NCBI GenBank assembly: GCA_030867875.1
Contig: JAOWCC010001589.1
Location: forward strand, 81,491,537 to 81,555,536
Source of the DNA: Actinernus sp. WN-2022
Lineage: Eukaryota; Cnidaria; Anthozoa; Actiniaria; Actinernidae
Direction of reading: 5' to 3'
Length of the DNA: 64,000 nucleotides
Both the position numbers and the translations under genes were made by a program. The first letter of the stretch is position 1. Each line of letters opens with the position of its first letter. The notes beneath the pieces were generated by a model that saw only the letters and a program-made list of their open reading frames with translations, was not told where the DNA came from and made no database searches. Positions 35,501-47,990 of the stretch are shown piece by piece.

Positions 35501-35791
35501 TGTATATATATATATATATATACTGCAATTTTCATAAATTTTCATATTATATTCTTTACTTATAATAAATTATAATAAATTAGCAATGTAGATAAATAAG
35601 AAAATAAACTGAGATATGTGGTAAATTCACAAAACTAAATCGCTCAGCTCCCAACACCACCCTCCCCCCAAAAAAATATTATGCAAATACCTAGCAACAA
35701 GGAGGCATGCTGAATTGGTGTATTGTTAAGATTGAAATAATTATTGCGGCTCGGCTTTGCGTTCAAGCATTTGTTTCTCTTCAAAGCAGCA

Positions 35792-35923
35792 ATGTCTGAT
35801 TTTTTTTATGGAAATAGTCCTTTGGTCTTCCCTGAAACGCCTACACATGGGTTTGAAAAGGATCGAACAACAAAGCCACAACAAAGGCAAGCAACTTATT
35901 TGCAGTATGTTGTCCAGTATCCG
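35792..35923 (+). CDS. Candidate first coding exon of an unidentified gene
   Basis: The ATG at 35792 opens 44 codons (MSDFFYGNSPLVFPE..) ending exactly at a strong donor, CCG|GTAAGT, in phase 0. The peptide has no domain I recognise; it is Pro/Gln-rich with aromatic residues. Upstream is a perfect octamer ATGCAAAT (35681-35688) next to CCTAGCAAC, which resembles half of an RFX X-box. X-box halves are common before ciliary genes, but that is only a hint. No matching downstream exon was found; one could lie beyond the LINE at 36.8 kb or the gap. Confidence 0.4.
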
Positions 35924-36669
35924 GTAAGTTCAGTTTATAACCACCGTATCTTTTCTTTCGTGGTAGCCCATTTATTTACCAACATAATGTAAAACGTGCC
36001 CAGTATACGGTCAGCTGTTCCACTATCCGGCCATCACTTTTTATCAACATTTATACTTCCTTCTAACAGTTGGTGGTCGTTTTGTAATCATAAATTGGCT
36101 TAGCGACCGATGACGGGGAATATAAAGCGACAATAACTGTAGCGGTGACTGGAGCGACAACTAATTAATTAATTTTAACGGAGAACTGACAGAGTAAACA
36201 AGGAGTGAAAATCGCTCGCTCGGCGACCCCGACCGGCCGTGAATTTCCCCAAAAAAATCACACTTCCCAAAGGTCTTTCATCTTTTAAACACCATTTTTC
36301 TAAATCAACAGAGGGCGCAGGGTTAGACGACGTATATAGTATTCACCCAGTACTCGCTCTAACCCGATGCGGTCAGGGGGACTTTGATGTCTCTCGCCAG
36401 CGCGCATGCATGCTCTCCTAGGTTTCCCTCTTGCAAGGTGAACGGAGGGAGATTTAGTGAAAGTATGCATGCTGATGAGGGATATTCGAGATTAAATGTC
36501 CCTGAACAAACAAAGGAAAGAGAGGGGATCAGGGTATTACGTTAGATATAATAGAAGAAACAACTAACAAGTGTGGAATGTGAAATTATTTGCAATGCAA
36601 ACTGACTGTAAAACCGGCCTCGAGCATAATACATTTTGCGTCGAAATTTTAGACGCATATATCAACGAC
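35924..36669. other. No gene seen; possible intron
   Basis: If the exon ending at 35923 is real, this is intronic. Short frames only. Confidence 0.35.
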
Positions 36670-36673
36670 TTAA

Positions 36674-36756
36674 TGACTGTCACCGAGGGAAACAGTGAGT
36701 TTTGTTTCTCCGAGATCCTCGATGTTCCCCGAGACGGATTCCCGAGGGGACAGTCA
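36674..36756. mobile_element. 83-bp TTAA-site MITE
   Basis: TIRs TGACTGTC..GACAGTCA are bounded by TTAA (36670-36673 and 36757-36760). The inner parts CCGAGGGA and TCCCGAGG also pair. Confidence 0.65.
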
Positions 36757-36760
36757 TTAA

Positions 36761-37534
36761 ATGATTTGTTATATAGTGTTTTCGGTTGGTGATGGGGATA
36801 TCAAAAGGGTGTCGTCGGTTAAGTATCTCGGAATACACCTTGACGATTCGCTGTCTTGGAACACTCATATAGAAAAGCTTATTAAAAAATTCTCGTCTGG
36901 CCTTGGTGCCCTTAAACGCCTAAGACCGTTCATTCCATACTCGGCATTAATGAGTGTATACAAATCCCTAGTTCAATCTCATTTTGACTACTGTAGTTGC
37001 GTCTGGGGGTTGGCAGAAAACTTCAGAAACTACAAAATCGTGCAGCCCGCATACTGATAAATTCCCATTCCAGACTCATATCGATGATCTCTTGGGCACC
37101 GTCAGTTGGAAAAGGCTCGACAGTCAGAGAGCCACCCAAAAGGCTATCCTAATGTACAAAGTCCTGCACGGTCTGGCTCCCGCATACTCGACTAAGAAGT
37201 TTGAAAGACGAAACTCAGCCTTAAAATATGATCTGAGAAGTGCGAGTTCCAAAATATCTATGCCACAACCCCGGACTAACTTTGGCAAAAACGAATTTGC
37301 TATAACGGGGCTGAACTTTGGAATTCATTGCCTGAGGATATCAGATTATCTGAACAGTTATATTTTTAGAACTAAACTACGTAAACATACAATATTATAA
37401 TTACAATCTTATAAGACACGTCAAACATGTTTAAAGCAGTAGGCATTCTTTTTACGATTTTTTATTTTATTTTTAATGTTATTCTATTACTGATGGTTTC
37501 TTACGTGTATAAATAAAGTATGTATGTATGTATA
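36761..37534 (+). pseudogene. LINE reverse-transcriptase 3' fragment, frameshifted
   Basis: Two frames carry the C-terminal part of a non-LTR retrotransposon RT. 36761-37057 has KYLGIHLDDSLSW and SLVQSHFDYCSCVWG; 36984-37400, one frame over, has KAILMYKVLHGLAPAY and a basic end. At least one frameshift separates them, and the fingers-palm catalytic region is absent. The 3' end runs to a (TATG)n tail at ~37518-37534. A typical 5'-truncated, dead insertion, jockey/CR1-like. Confidence 0.75.
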
Positions 37535-37750
37535 TTGACATACTACAAGTTTTACTACCTGATACGAGCGAGGTTTGTCGTCTTCTCTTCGGGAAGCTGC
37601 TTATCAAAACAAAACGCTGCCAGCGTCGCTACGGCATTTCTAGTATCGTTTTGTGTCTTTCTTTCATCTTTCGATTCTTTAGCTACCAATTTCTCTCTCT
37701 CGCGCTTGATAAAGATGTAAATTGTTTCTTTGGAGCTGGTCCTATAGGTA

Positions 37751-37882
37751 AATTCATTGCTTGACTAGGGAATTCCACATTAAATTTCATTTGAAAAACC
37801 GATATCGCACTGATCGCTTTGAGTGCGATATCGGTTTTTCAAGTGAAATTTAATGTGGAATTCCCTAGTCGGGCAATGAATT
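37751..37882. mobile_element. 132-bp near-perfect hairpin MITE
   Basis: Arms of ~58 bp begin AATTCATTGCTTGACTAGGG and end CCGATATCGCACT, closing on a short loop (GATCGCTTTG). Only a few mismatches occur. Confidence 0.75.
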
Positions 37883-38387
37883 TTCTTTGAATCCCATAGC
37901 ATTTAGGGACGGACCATTAGATTATTGATGGGGGGGGTTGCGCAAATTCCCCAAAAAATATCGAGCAAGCTCTTCTATCGGAAAAAAATATCGAGCAACA
38001 CAATAATCAAGAAAAAAAAAATCGAGCAAGCACTAGCTGGTCTCATACGCATTTACAAATTAAATTAATAAAGGCAAAGAAATAAACCAGGGAAGAAGAC
38101 TGGTTTGTTGTTATGAACAATTTCCACAGGAAACCCAATACAGATCTGAAGATCACACAGATTGGTTACCAGGAATCAGTCAACATATGTAAATTATCCA
38201 AGATGGCCGTAATCAAGACAGCAGATAAACTGTGGGATGATCGATCGCAAAAAGTCACATGCACTCATAAATCGAAACTTACCATGTATTAACTGACTGT
38301 ATATATTTCGGAAAGAAGTTATCTGGTAAACGATGAGTTCTCACTGGCCTAGTGGATATAGGGTTATAGGATCATGTGTACTGTACG
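37883..38387. other. No gene seen
   Basis: It contains GGGACGGACCATTAG, a G-run and repeated ATCGAGCAAGC words, features of a dispersed repeat also touched at ~24.07 kb. Confidence 0.4.
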
Positions 38388-38615
38388 CAATGTTGGCCGA
38401 CGTATCGGTCGATGGTTGGCCGACATATCGGCCGACTGTCGACCGACCCGCGGGCGACTGCTGGTAGCGGATCGGTTAAGGGGTGGTCGACAGTCGGTCG
38501 TGTGTCGGCCGACACGTCGGTCGATTTCCCCCCTCCTGCTGTGTATGTGTCGGCCGATAGTGGATCGGTGGTATATCGGTAAGGTGTCGGTTATATGTCG
38601 GTTGGGTATCGGTGA
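38388..38615. repeat. TCGGYCGAY minisatellite
   Basis: Degenerate ~11-bp units (GTATCGGTCGA, GTTGGCCGACA) are repeated about twenty times, self-complementary and more G+C-rich than their surroundings. The overlapping ORFs are repeat translations. Confidence 0.8.
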
Positions 38616-39191
38616 TATGTTAAGTTATAATTAAACTATTCTGCATACTGTTTTCACTCAAATAAACAGTGACTCTTTTGGATTTTTTTTACCTGGAAGG
38701 TTTACTGTATTGAATATAATTAAGTCTAAGTATAGTAATATTCCTTTCTGTTGCGGTATAAAATGTTCCTTTATACAATTAAATCTCTCATAGTGACTGA
38801 TGAAATTACTTCAAATGCAACGTTTAATATCTTGTGTTTTTGTAGTGTCTTTTATACATCCGCTCGCGCAAGATCGATTGCGTATATAAATCGCTATATC
38901 GCACCGTTTTGGTCTGGAACGGGGGTACCGATTTTTTTTAATCTGAAGGGGAGATTTCGCCTTGAATCTGGAATAGAGTAGCAACAATAGGGCCATTTAT
39001 ACGAGAGGAAGTTAGCCGCACCGCTTAGCTAAGCAGCGAACGATTCGTATAAATGGGTCAATTTAAACTGAAGTTCGCGACTAATACTGACACATGTATA
39101 GGCCGAGCTATCCCAATGAATTCGTCGATACTTAAACCCCGCGCCGGCTCCCAGTATTCGACATAAAATAACATTTGAAAATATTGGGGTC

Positions 39192-39291
39192 NNNNNNNNN
39201 NNNNNNNNNNNNNNNNNNNNNNNNNNNNNNNNNNNNNNNNNNNNNNNNNNNNNNNNNNNNNNNNNNNNNNNNNNNNNNNNNNNNNNNNNNN
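39192..39291. other. Assembly gap (100 N)
   Basis: Exactly 100 undetermined bases, the usual placeholder for a scaffold gap of unknown size. ORFs spanning it are artefacts. Confidence 0.99.
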
Positions 39292-39865
39292 AAGCAAAAC
39301 CTGTTTGTATATTGCATTTTCCACCTTCCAATTCTCAACCCCCAAAGGTGGTCACGGTCGCAGGAGCTTCTAATTACAAAGTTTTACTGATAATTAAAAC
39401 GGGGTTGCATGAGGGTGGGTTGCCTGAAGGGGCTGGTCACAAATTAGTAGGGGGAGGGGTTGTGAAAGGGGGATGATCATATTTTTTGAATCCCCCAAAA
39501 TGGAGGGTCATAAATAATGGGCAACTGAAAAAGGATTGGTTATGGGGTAAAGGTCAAAATATTTCATACTCATTGTTCAGGGAGGGTTATACATTTTTAG
39601 ACTTTTATGATCTCCATCCCCCACATTCCCCCCTTTTTTTTGCATCTCCACTGCTAATTTTTGACCAGCCCCTAATGTTTAATAAAATATTGTGTGCATT
39701 GATTTCATGCATGTAGACCACTTGGAAAATAAAATTAACTTTATTTAAAGAGGGTAACACCAACTAGTACACATATAGAAATCTGTGGCCCTCCTTGTAA
39801 TTAAAAATTCGGAAAAAAAAACCCACCGTGATTCAGATCAATATCAATTAAAAATATGTCACTAA
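39292..39865. other. No gene seen
   Basis: GGGGTTG and GGGTCAAAA-rich repeat-like sequence without a usable frame. Confidence 0.4.
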
Positions 39866-39869
39866 TTAA

Positions 39870-40155
39870 CTCTTTCGCTGCTATTGTCGAGTCCGATGTC
39901 GAGTTTACTCCACATCGTGAACAGTCCCAAAAAAAAGTTCGAAATTAAGCATATTTTAGGCAACCATGTGATCAATCATGTGACTAATTAGCATAAATTA
40001 TGCAAATCGAGATTCAGAATTATATTTTGTACATATCTGGAAGATTTCATGTCAGTACCCTTAATTGAACTCGAGAAATTAAAGAAATTGTCATGGTGGT
40101 CAGAAAAGTGATTATTATGGGCAAAATTACCACACCTAATGTAGCAGTGAAAGAG
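39870..40155. mobile_element. TTAA-site MITE, 286 bp
   Basis: Termini CTCTTTCGCTGCTA and TAGCAGTGAAAGAG (14 bp, one mismatch) are bounded by TTAA at 39866-39869 and 40156-40159. Non-coding. Confidence 0.75.
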
Positions 40156-40623
40156 TTAAGCTAAATATTGTCTGTTCATGACTGTATGTATTAATATCGG
40201 TATACAAGTGAATGCATATAAATTATATATCACTTCAATTTGTTATCTGAAAATACTTCTGAAATACTATAAAAGTAGATTGGGCCACGGATTGGGTTAG
40301 GCTTGGAGGATCAGCAATATGCCAACCATTCCGACTCTAAACCCCTTCTGATGCGCCCAAGAGAGAAATGCCCATAGGAGATCCCATTCAAAACCTAAAT
40401 TTATCTATTTTTAGTATTTTACAATTTTCTGATGATAGTCATTCAATTTTTTCGAGTCGGTTCTAATTCAATATTCATTTTTCTTCGGTATTTCAAGTTG
40501 ACTTTTTCAAAAAACATTTTCAGGGCAACAGTGTTCGCTTGGTAAATAAATCTCCACACCCAATTATATTTATATTTGTTCTTATCAGTTTCAGTATCTG
40601 TGTATTTTAAAAGCTCTACCAAT

Positions 40624-40846
40624 CCAAACCTGCCCATCCCCAAGGGGTGAGGGCATTTGACCTGAGTTTTTGTCCCAGGGATGGGACATTTGGGAGCAAA
40701 GAAAAGTTGATGGGGTGGGGAATTAATTTGTAGAAAGAGTCAAAATAGCGAATTGTATGAGATTTGCACCCGTACCAAAGCCCCATAGTGGAACATTTGA
40801 CCCCCCACAAATATCCGGGAGGGGGGGGGGGGGAATGGGCAGGTTT
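40624..40846. mobile_element. MITE with AAACCTGCCCAT termini
   Basis: CCAAACCTGCCCATCCCC on the left pairs with GGGGAATGGGCAGGTTTG on the right. It contains C- and G-runs. The target duplication is not clear. Confidence 0.6.
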
Positions 40847-41431
40847 GAAATGGATAGAGCCATGACTTATATAATTGTACTGTGCAGTTCTGGTTTTAAG
40901 ACAGTTCGGTTTATAGTTACGGCTTTACACGACAAATCCTGCTCTTCTTTGGCAGTTTCAACTAGCTCGGTTTCCAATTCAATTTTAATACGGTATTCTC
41001 GGTTTGTAAGTCATATCCAGTTCTGTTTATATATGGGTATAATTGGCGTTAATTTCGAATTCCTCTCTCTTCTGAGTTCTGTTTATTATTTTGACGATTT
41101 TAACTTTTTTCTTCTTGGTCTCTATAAAGTCACATACAGTTCAACTTACGCCTTGTGTTACGGACGATTTCATTTCCAGTTCGAATTACAGTCACCATTA
41201 CACTTAATAAAATTTAAAAGGTAGAGAACAAATAAGATTTGTGTGCGTATATAAACACATAATTTCAACCTCACCAGTTCTGATTTCCGTTCGCGTTCAA
41301 ATAAAAGGGTCAACTCACTGTTCACTTCCAGCTTTTGCGACTCTTGAATTGAGACTTGGCGGTAAACAGCCAACATAAATTTGCAAACAATCAAAATCCC
41401 TCATTTGACCTGCTCACAGTGTGTGACGGTC

Positions 41432-41732
41432 CCCGGGGGGGGGGGGGGGGGGGGTACTCCCTTATGTGAGGGGTACATGGATGCTCGTCGTATCTTTTAG
41501 GGGTCAAAATCAGGAGTTTGGTACCACTTAGGGTATCCACCATCAAACACAGACATTTCTATGTAAAGCGGTACCTTTTAGGGGTCGGGTGTCAATTGAA
41601 CAAAAAAGCTGTTATCAATTTACATTTTTATTATCTTTTAGGGGTCAAAATAAGCTTGAGCCACGCCCATTTTAGTACCTCTTAGGGGTCAAATCGAAAA
41701 TGTCCGACGAGCATCCCTACCCCTTTTATATG
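41432..41732. mobile_element. G-run MITE, right end truncated
   Basis: CCCGGGG(n)TACTCCCTTATGTG and GGATGCTCGTCG on the left pair with CGACGAGCATCC on the right. The body is nearly the same as 51961-52366, but the right-hand C-run is missing. Confidence 0.7.
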
Positions 41733-43033
41733 GCCCGAGTAATGAGTGCTATGGATTCTATTTTGAATGCTTTCTTTCGACGAAAAATAGTTAGCTTAGA
41801 CATTTTGGTAAACAAATATTTCCCACCTTTAGCTAGTCAATGGCGCGCGCGATACATCACACCATCTTCTGTCACGATGTGATCAGACACGTGGCAGGCA
41901 ACAATTGATGAACTGTTGCCCGCGTGCATGGGATACATTGGATTTTGATGACTGCCACGTGACCCTGAATCAGCCAATGAGAGCGTGCGTTGTGTCTGAA
42001 AAACTTATGGCTATGTAACAATCAAATTTATAACTCCCTTCCCCTTCTTCTCTCCCTCTCATGACCCTGTTCGCAGGCTAAGAAAAAAAGTGATTAGTAC
42101 ACTCAAGAGTATATTACACAGGAGTGTCCATGTGCCCTTGTGTTGCCCCCTAACATAGTAGATGGTGTCTCTATTTATAGCCGCGAAGTTCTGGTATAAT
42201 GCATTTACGTTGTCTTTTATTCTCTTGCGCTTTAGTATTTTTTAGCAGTTTGAACCGTGTTAATTACAATTTTTTAGTGCATCCTTATTGGTTAAAAGTG
42301 ATGGCCTTTGTTTCTTCTTGCGGGAAACTCTATGCTAAAAATAACACTACCGTCTACAGTCATGTGTGAGAATATAATGTGGGAAGAGGAACACTCCTCT
42401 GTAATAGACTCCGGGACTTGAATGTCTAGGCTATGTTACTGCTCCTGAATCCAATATTTATAAATTCAGACTATCACAGCTCGAAGACCCTTAGTTTTCG
42501 ACAGTAAAAATATTCAGTATGACGTCACGTTAATTTGCGGCCTTTCAAATGCCGAATGAACTACGAACATGGCGATCGGCATTGAAAACGGTATAAACAG
42601 TTTCAACGAGAGAAGGGTATTCTAAGTCTGACGCCGGAGTATCTGCTGTCTGAATTGAGACATTCATACCGGCCGTGACTAAGGGCTCACTAAAACTCTT
42701 TTTTTTTTGGCAATACAGTTTTAGGGCAAAATCCGTGGCAGGAGCCAAACTGGAAATTCGTTTTAGTAAGGAACTTAGTTAAATCATGTTGGATTGCAAA
42801 TTACATTTAATTATAAGACTTTCCGACAGAAATGCGGCCTTATTGTATTGCATCTTCATACAGTAATGTTACGTTTTAATAGCTAATAGGTTTTAACACT
42901 AGAAATATTGCGCAGCGGGGAAGGCTCAACGTATTAGCGCCACTAAGTGGTGACATTTAGGCGATTACCACAGCTCCACTAAAACCACATATGCCTGTAT
43001 TCAGGTTACATTCTCCTTTGTTTTCTCTGAACT
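41733..43033. other. No gene seen
   Basis: Short frames only; no supportable exon. Confidence 0.4.
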
Positions 43034-43082
43034 GACTCCCTGCCGATTAGGTTCACCAAATGTACCTAATCGGCAGGGAGTC
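43034..43082. repeat. Short perfect hairpin, 19-bp arms
   Basis: GACTCCCTGCCGATTAGGT (43034-43052) and its exact reverse complement (43064-43082) enclose an 11-nt loop. Confidence 0.75.
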
Positions 43083-43179
43083 CACTTTTTGAGTCGAGCT
43101 AAGCTCGTCATGTTCGCAACTATAATACTATGCACCACGACGTTTGCCACAGGCTAGAGCATCAATAAGGCCCTGTTAG

Positions 43180-43385
43180 GGTTTTAGGATTATGGATTAT
43201 CAGGGTTTTCAGAGAAGGGATACGGATTATTGGCAACTAAATAAAAGGATTACGGATTATTTGGGTTGGATTTTAGGATTAAGGATTATTATCACATCGA
43301 TGACTTACGGATATTTGCGTTTACAAAATAAGGATACGGATTATTACCAAAATTTACTCAGGATTGCGGATTATTCAGCCCCCCC
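43180..43385. repeat. GGATTACGGATTATT repeat and C-run
   Basis: Seven or more degenerate copies of AGGATTACGGATTATT are followed by a C-run. Confidence 0.7.
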
Positions 43386-43403
43386 TCCCCCCCCCCCCCC
43401 CCC

Positions 43404-43690
43404 TCATCAATATCAGGGTAGCTTCCGGACAAGTGGCGCGCGTTCGTTTAACGCCCTACCGTCTAGCATTAGACAAATACAGGAGTTTAGCGAGTTCAAG
43501 TCTAACATCAAACGCCATTTCAAGCGTATTGTATACTGTATGTTTTGTGATTAAGTCTAATTTACTTTTTTTAAATGTGTCCATTTTGTACACATTAGAT
43601 AATACAGGGCTCTATTTAAACTAGCTATGGCTAAATTAGATGCCCCTGTATAAATATTGAGAAATAAATAAATAATAAATAAATAAAATT
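43404..43690 (+). pseudogene. LINE 3' fragment with (AAAT)n tail
   Basis: The first ~50 codons have the LINE RT C-terminal pattern: SGARSFNALP, then FSEFKSNIKRHF and a stop at 43552-43554. The 3' UTR ends in AAATAAATAAATAATAAATA. The insertion is 5'-truncated and inactive. Confidence 0.65.
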
Positions 43691-43952
43691 ATTGAAATCC
43701 CATTAACGGCCCTTGCTCTGACCAGCCATCATTCCTTAAGAGACCCTTGATTCGAAGGGCCAGTAATTTCCTATCATAAGAGCCAACTTTCGATGAATGA
43801 AAAGGGCTATTTATAATCTCGCCTGGCCCGCGAGTATTGTGACAGCCGAATATCAATGCCATCATAAACGGCATAAATCAGCAGGAAGTTTTTGGCAGAT
43901 CATTGAGAGGTTTTGGACCATGCACTGATTTCCTGATATTGAAGAGTAGTAA

Positions 43953-45259
43953 TGCACCTGTCAGCGGCTTCCCCGAGGCGTCGACCTCCGGGCTAACCAC
44001 GGAGATATGTGGGGGAATACACTCAAGCATGTTAAGGCATGGTTTTTTAACCGTTCTGATAAAACATTCAAAATTCGCTATCTTTGTCATTTACGTGTGA
44101 AATACCCTATAACTTTGGAATAATACGGTAATCGTGTGTCTTAACATTTAAGGATTGCTATTTTGGTGTTTTGAAGGTCACGTGACCTTAAGGCTGATAA
44201 AACAAAGAAATCAAAATGGGGTGGCGGAAGTTATTGTTTTGTTTCAGATTTTCGATTCGAAATGTTAAGCTTGTTCTGGGGAATGAGACTGTGTCCGGAA
44301 TGGTTGACTTTTTATCACTGAAGAGGATATAAATGGCAAAAAATGGTTCCAAGAATAGGTCACGTGACCTGTTTTCTATATTTCCGCCTTAACAGTCTAT
44401 CAGGGTCAACCATTCCGGACTGATCTTTAAAGTCAACCACAAGTGTAATCAGATAAACACAAAATCGTTACTTAAAATATAAAATGCACCACCCCGTTTT
44501 TAGTTAAATTTTCAACTTTTTGTGATCACGTGGTTGGTCACGTGATAGACATTTCACCAAAATTTTATATTAGGACGATTAAAAACGCTGAGATTAGTTA
44601 TAACCACAATTGTCCTAGTATTTGAGCAAATTCAAGTGACTCTATTCAACAAAATAGATGTAGCCTCGTTTTCATGTTCAAACCATGCCTTAACATGCTT
44701 GAGCAGGAGGATTGAATGCAAACATTGCCCCTGGGGCCGGGGAAATGCTCGACTTTGTTTTAGGGTTGGAAAACTGGGGTGGGGGATTTGTTCAAATTGT
44801 TTTTGTCATGAAACTCTAAACCACGGAGATTGTTTTTCCTCAGTAATACAAGAGTTAAAGCGTAATCAGATGAGATATACAGAGACTTTCTGCCTTGTTC
44901 CTTGATTAGCTGCTAACTGAAGTACATTGAAGTGCGTCTTGTTACTTAAAGATACTATGAAGTTCATCGAAGTATTAATAAAGTTCCATTTTCTGTTGAA
45001 AATAGAACCGTTCAATGTTATAGAAATAACGTTAGTAACGATATTCAGTCATCAATTCAGCTCCATCGAAGACTCATCGATCTCATTTCGTGCAAAATGA
45101 CGGGGGATTGTAGGTCGTGGAAGACCTAACCAGGGGACTTTGAAAGAGACGATTCCCCTACCCCTGGAGGAAATCGTCAAGATTGTTTCTGTCTTTTTAC
45201 AATCCCCATGGTCAGCCCATGCAGGGGTCGACCCCTCGGGGAAGCCGCTGATAGGTGCA
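43953..45259. mobile_element. Long palindromic (foldback) element, ~1.3 kb
   Basis: The termini TGCACCTGTCAGCGGCTTCC and their inverted form end at 45259. Inner pairs include CATGTTAAGGCATGGTTT (44028) with 44681-44698, and TGTCCGGAATGGTTGAC (44292) with ~44404-44420. The axis is near 44360, at a GTCACGTGAC palindrome. About 490 bp extra in the right arm shifts the outer pairing. No transposase. Confidence 0.6.
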
Positions 45260-45371
45260 TAAACACAAAGCGTAATTCCAAGATACATAATATTTTCTGA
45301 GATATGTTTCTTTCGATCCGTTATTTTTACGTAAAGTGCGAAAATTTTCAAAACGAGGATAATATTATATA

Positions 45372-46107
45372 CAGCAGATTGCAAAAATTATGGCACACCG
45401 AAATAGATCAATTATTATATGAACGATAGTGTTTTACTGAGAAATAAACCACTCAGAACTCATACGAAACTATCCGGGTTGCATGGAGTGGCGTATTTTC
45501 CATATCGTCACTAGTGAAAATATCGATGACGCCGTTTGCCGCCTTTTGAACTACAAAGATGGGCAGGATTGTGAAAATCACAAAACGATCTAAAACTCTC
45601 TAAAGATTTTCTCGACTGCAACGAAGAGACAAGAAAACCCGATGAAAATCTCCAGAACAGCTTATAAAGATCACGAAGTTTGTAAAATGAATAGATAAGA
45701 GTTCTTAGAGCAGTTTACTTGTTCATATAATAAAAAGAAAAGTAACACGGTGGTTTGAATATATGACGTTTATCCTCTCGAGTCCAAAACATTTCACTCG
45801 TTCGCTGCACTCACCCGTGAAATGTTTTCGACTCGATCTTGAGGATATCAAATCTTCGTACCACCGTGTCATATCCTCTATGTATCGGGTGCATCATGGG
45901 TATTTTTTAGATAAAACGGCTGAAATATCGGTTTTATTATAACTTTTGTGGAAAACATTAGATAGTTGGAAAGGGGAGTATAAACAAGTCATCCGTGTGA
46001 AATCTGAGTCATAAGATCGCTATATTCAAAGAATTCGCAAATATGTAAATGAGTATATACTAGTATATTGATATATTAGTGTTTGCCATAATTTTTGCAA
46101 CCCGCTG
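45372..46107. mobile_element. Tc1/mariner-type non-autonomous element, 736 bp
   Basis: TIRs begin CAGCAGATTGCAAAAATTAT on the left and CAGCGGGTTGCAAAAATTAT read inward from the right, 27 bp with three mismatches, flanked by TA (45370-45371, 46108-46109). A nested imperfect hairpin (ACACGGTGG..CCACCGTGT, ~45747-45870) lies inside. Confidence 0.75.
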
Positions 46108-47750
46108 TAGATAAATATGATATATATGATATATATATATAAATGGTTTTTAGATTAACTTACCCATGAGCTTTTTTGGTAACGTAACGAGTTTAATTAA
46201 ATCGGTAGACAGCAAAGACCTATAAACGTTACCGCTGTATAATATATCTTGCAATTCTGTTTTGTGTTTGCTGACCTTCAATATCAGGAAATACATGGCC
46301 CAAAAAATAACAAATATTGGCCAAACACTTCCCGCTTAAAAGTGCGAATCTTAATTATGCACTTTCGGCTGTAACAATACCCGCGGGCCACCACCATAAA
46401 CTATAGAAATTATATGATGTCCAAACTAGGGTAACATTATCCGTAATACAAAACAGAATCTAAGTACATAAAATATCCCGATAACACCAGTTAATACTGG
46501 GTACTGATTTTCCTAAAATTTTGGTAAACAAAGATAGGCTCCGTTGCAGTTTCAAATGCAAATCAAGCTTGATCAAGTACTTAACTTTCTACTCACTTTA
46601 GACTTCGCAACTCGACTTTAAAATTAGAGGATTCTCGTGACTTGAGCCGGTGCGTCTCAGTCTCGTTTCCAACGATGGACTGCTGACTTGAGTCAGTGAA
46701 CGCTCATTTCTGTCATTTGCCGCTTGTTTAGCTGCAACGAATACTAGAAATTAAGGTATTCTCACAGAACATAACTCCTCACCTTGTTAGGCTACAATGC
46801 TAACTGAATTTTTATAAAGCTGTCTTATAATTCTCTTGGTCAGAAGACAGGCGGCTTCTCTTAGACAAGAGTTAAGCTGCTTTTGACGCAATATCCAATT
46901 AGATAATTTTTTTGTCTCGTCCGTGATTTGTCGGAAAATGTCTTTTTAATGTAATTATATTCATATCATTTTGAAGTCACTGTGGTTCCTACAGGCTGAT
47001 TGGTTCAAAGTACTATTGTTACAAGGCATATATAGTGGCATCAATTATTCAGAAGAGGTTATGATTAGATCTTCTATAGTAGTTATTCACTATTTAGGGT
47101 GTTTACATATTATCTACTCGGAGCTGTTAGCGTTCTGGTATTCAATTCACTCAGAAAAAAAAATCCATGGCATGCGGGGAAAACTATGAGAAAAAACATG
47201 GCGGATTACCATACTATGTAAATTGACTGACTGTAGTACAAGCTAACAAATTTCTGTCATTTGATTGGCTGAGAATAGTGGTATTTTAGCGTAATTTGTA
47301 ATTATTACAAGTGCGAAGGAAAAATCTTGGAAAAGCAAGCTTAAACCAAGCAAATATATACATAACTGATAATTTACAAAAGTGTAGAATCATGTTGTTG
47401 AGATACCTGTTGCCAAAATATTCGTGAAAGACTCAAGTACAATTTACTTTTCAGGTCCTCGAACAATAATAATTAATTCATATTTTTAATAGCTTATATT
47501 GCGCAGGTTTCATGTGAATATGATCACCCGCACATTACATTACAGATAAAATATAAAACTAGATTTAAATTAACATATTGTGCTCTACATTAGTCGCACC
47601 TATACGTCTAGAAAAAAAATCCACTTTATAAAAACTAATAAAAAAGACAAAAAAGAAATATTTTAAAACTATACTAACGAACATTAATACTAGAAATTTC
47701 AGAGCAGATGGACTACAATAATAAAATGTGTCTAGTATAAAAATGCTTTC
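46108..47750. other. No gene seen
   Basis: A+T-rich. No coding exon or inverted repeat was recognised. Confidence 0.4.
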
Positions 47751-47990
47751 TTAAATAAATATATAAGTCTTAATGGAGCGCTTAAAAGATTCAAGAGACT
47801 GCTCATTGCCAATATGGCTTGGAAGAGCGTTCCACAGTCTAGGAGCCGCTGATGTAAAGGCTCTGACACCAAGTGTAGGCATCGCGAGGACGTTAGGCTG
47901 TTCTAGCAGCAGTTCATTGTTATCTTAATTAATTCCTGAATGTAAATAGGACACATACCATGCAATGCCTTGAAAGTAATAGGGGTTATT
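47751..47990 (-). pseudogene. LINE RT C-terminal fragment
   Basis: On the minus strand the sequence reads KALHGMCPIY, then, one frame over, VRAFTSAAPRLWNALPSHI and ESFKRSIKTYIF to a stop at 47751-47753. This is the usual end of a CR1/L2-type RT. A frameshift and the missing upstream part mark it as dead. Confidence 0.7.

Noticed and set aside
39029..39390. ORFs spanning the run of N
   Set aside because: Frames across an assembly gap of unknown length are meaningless.
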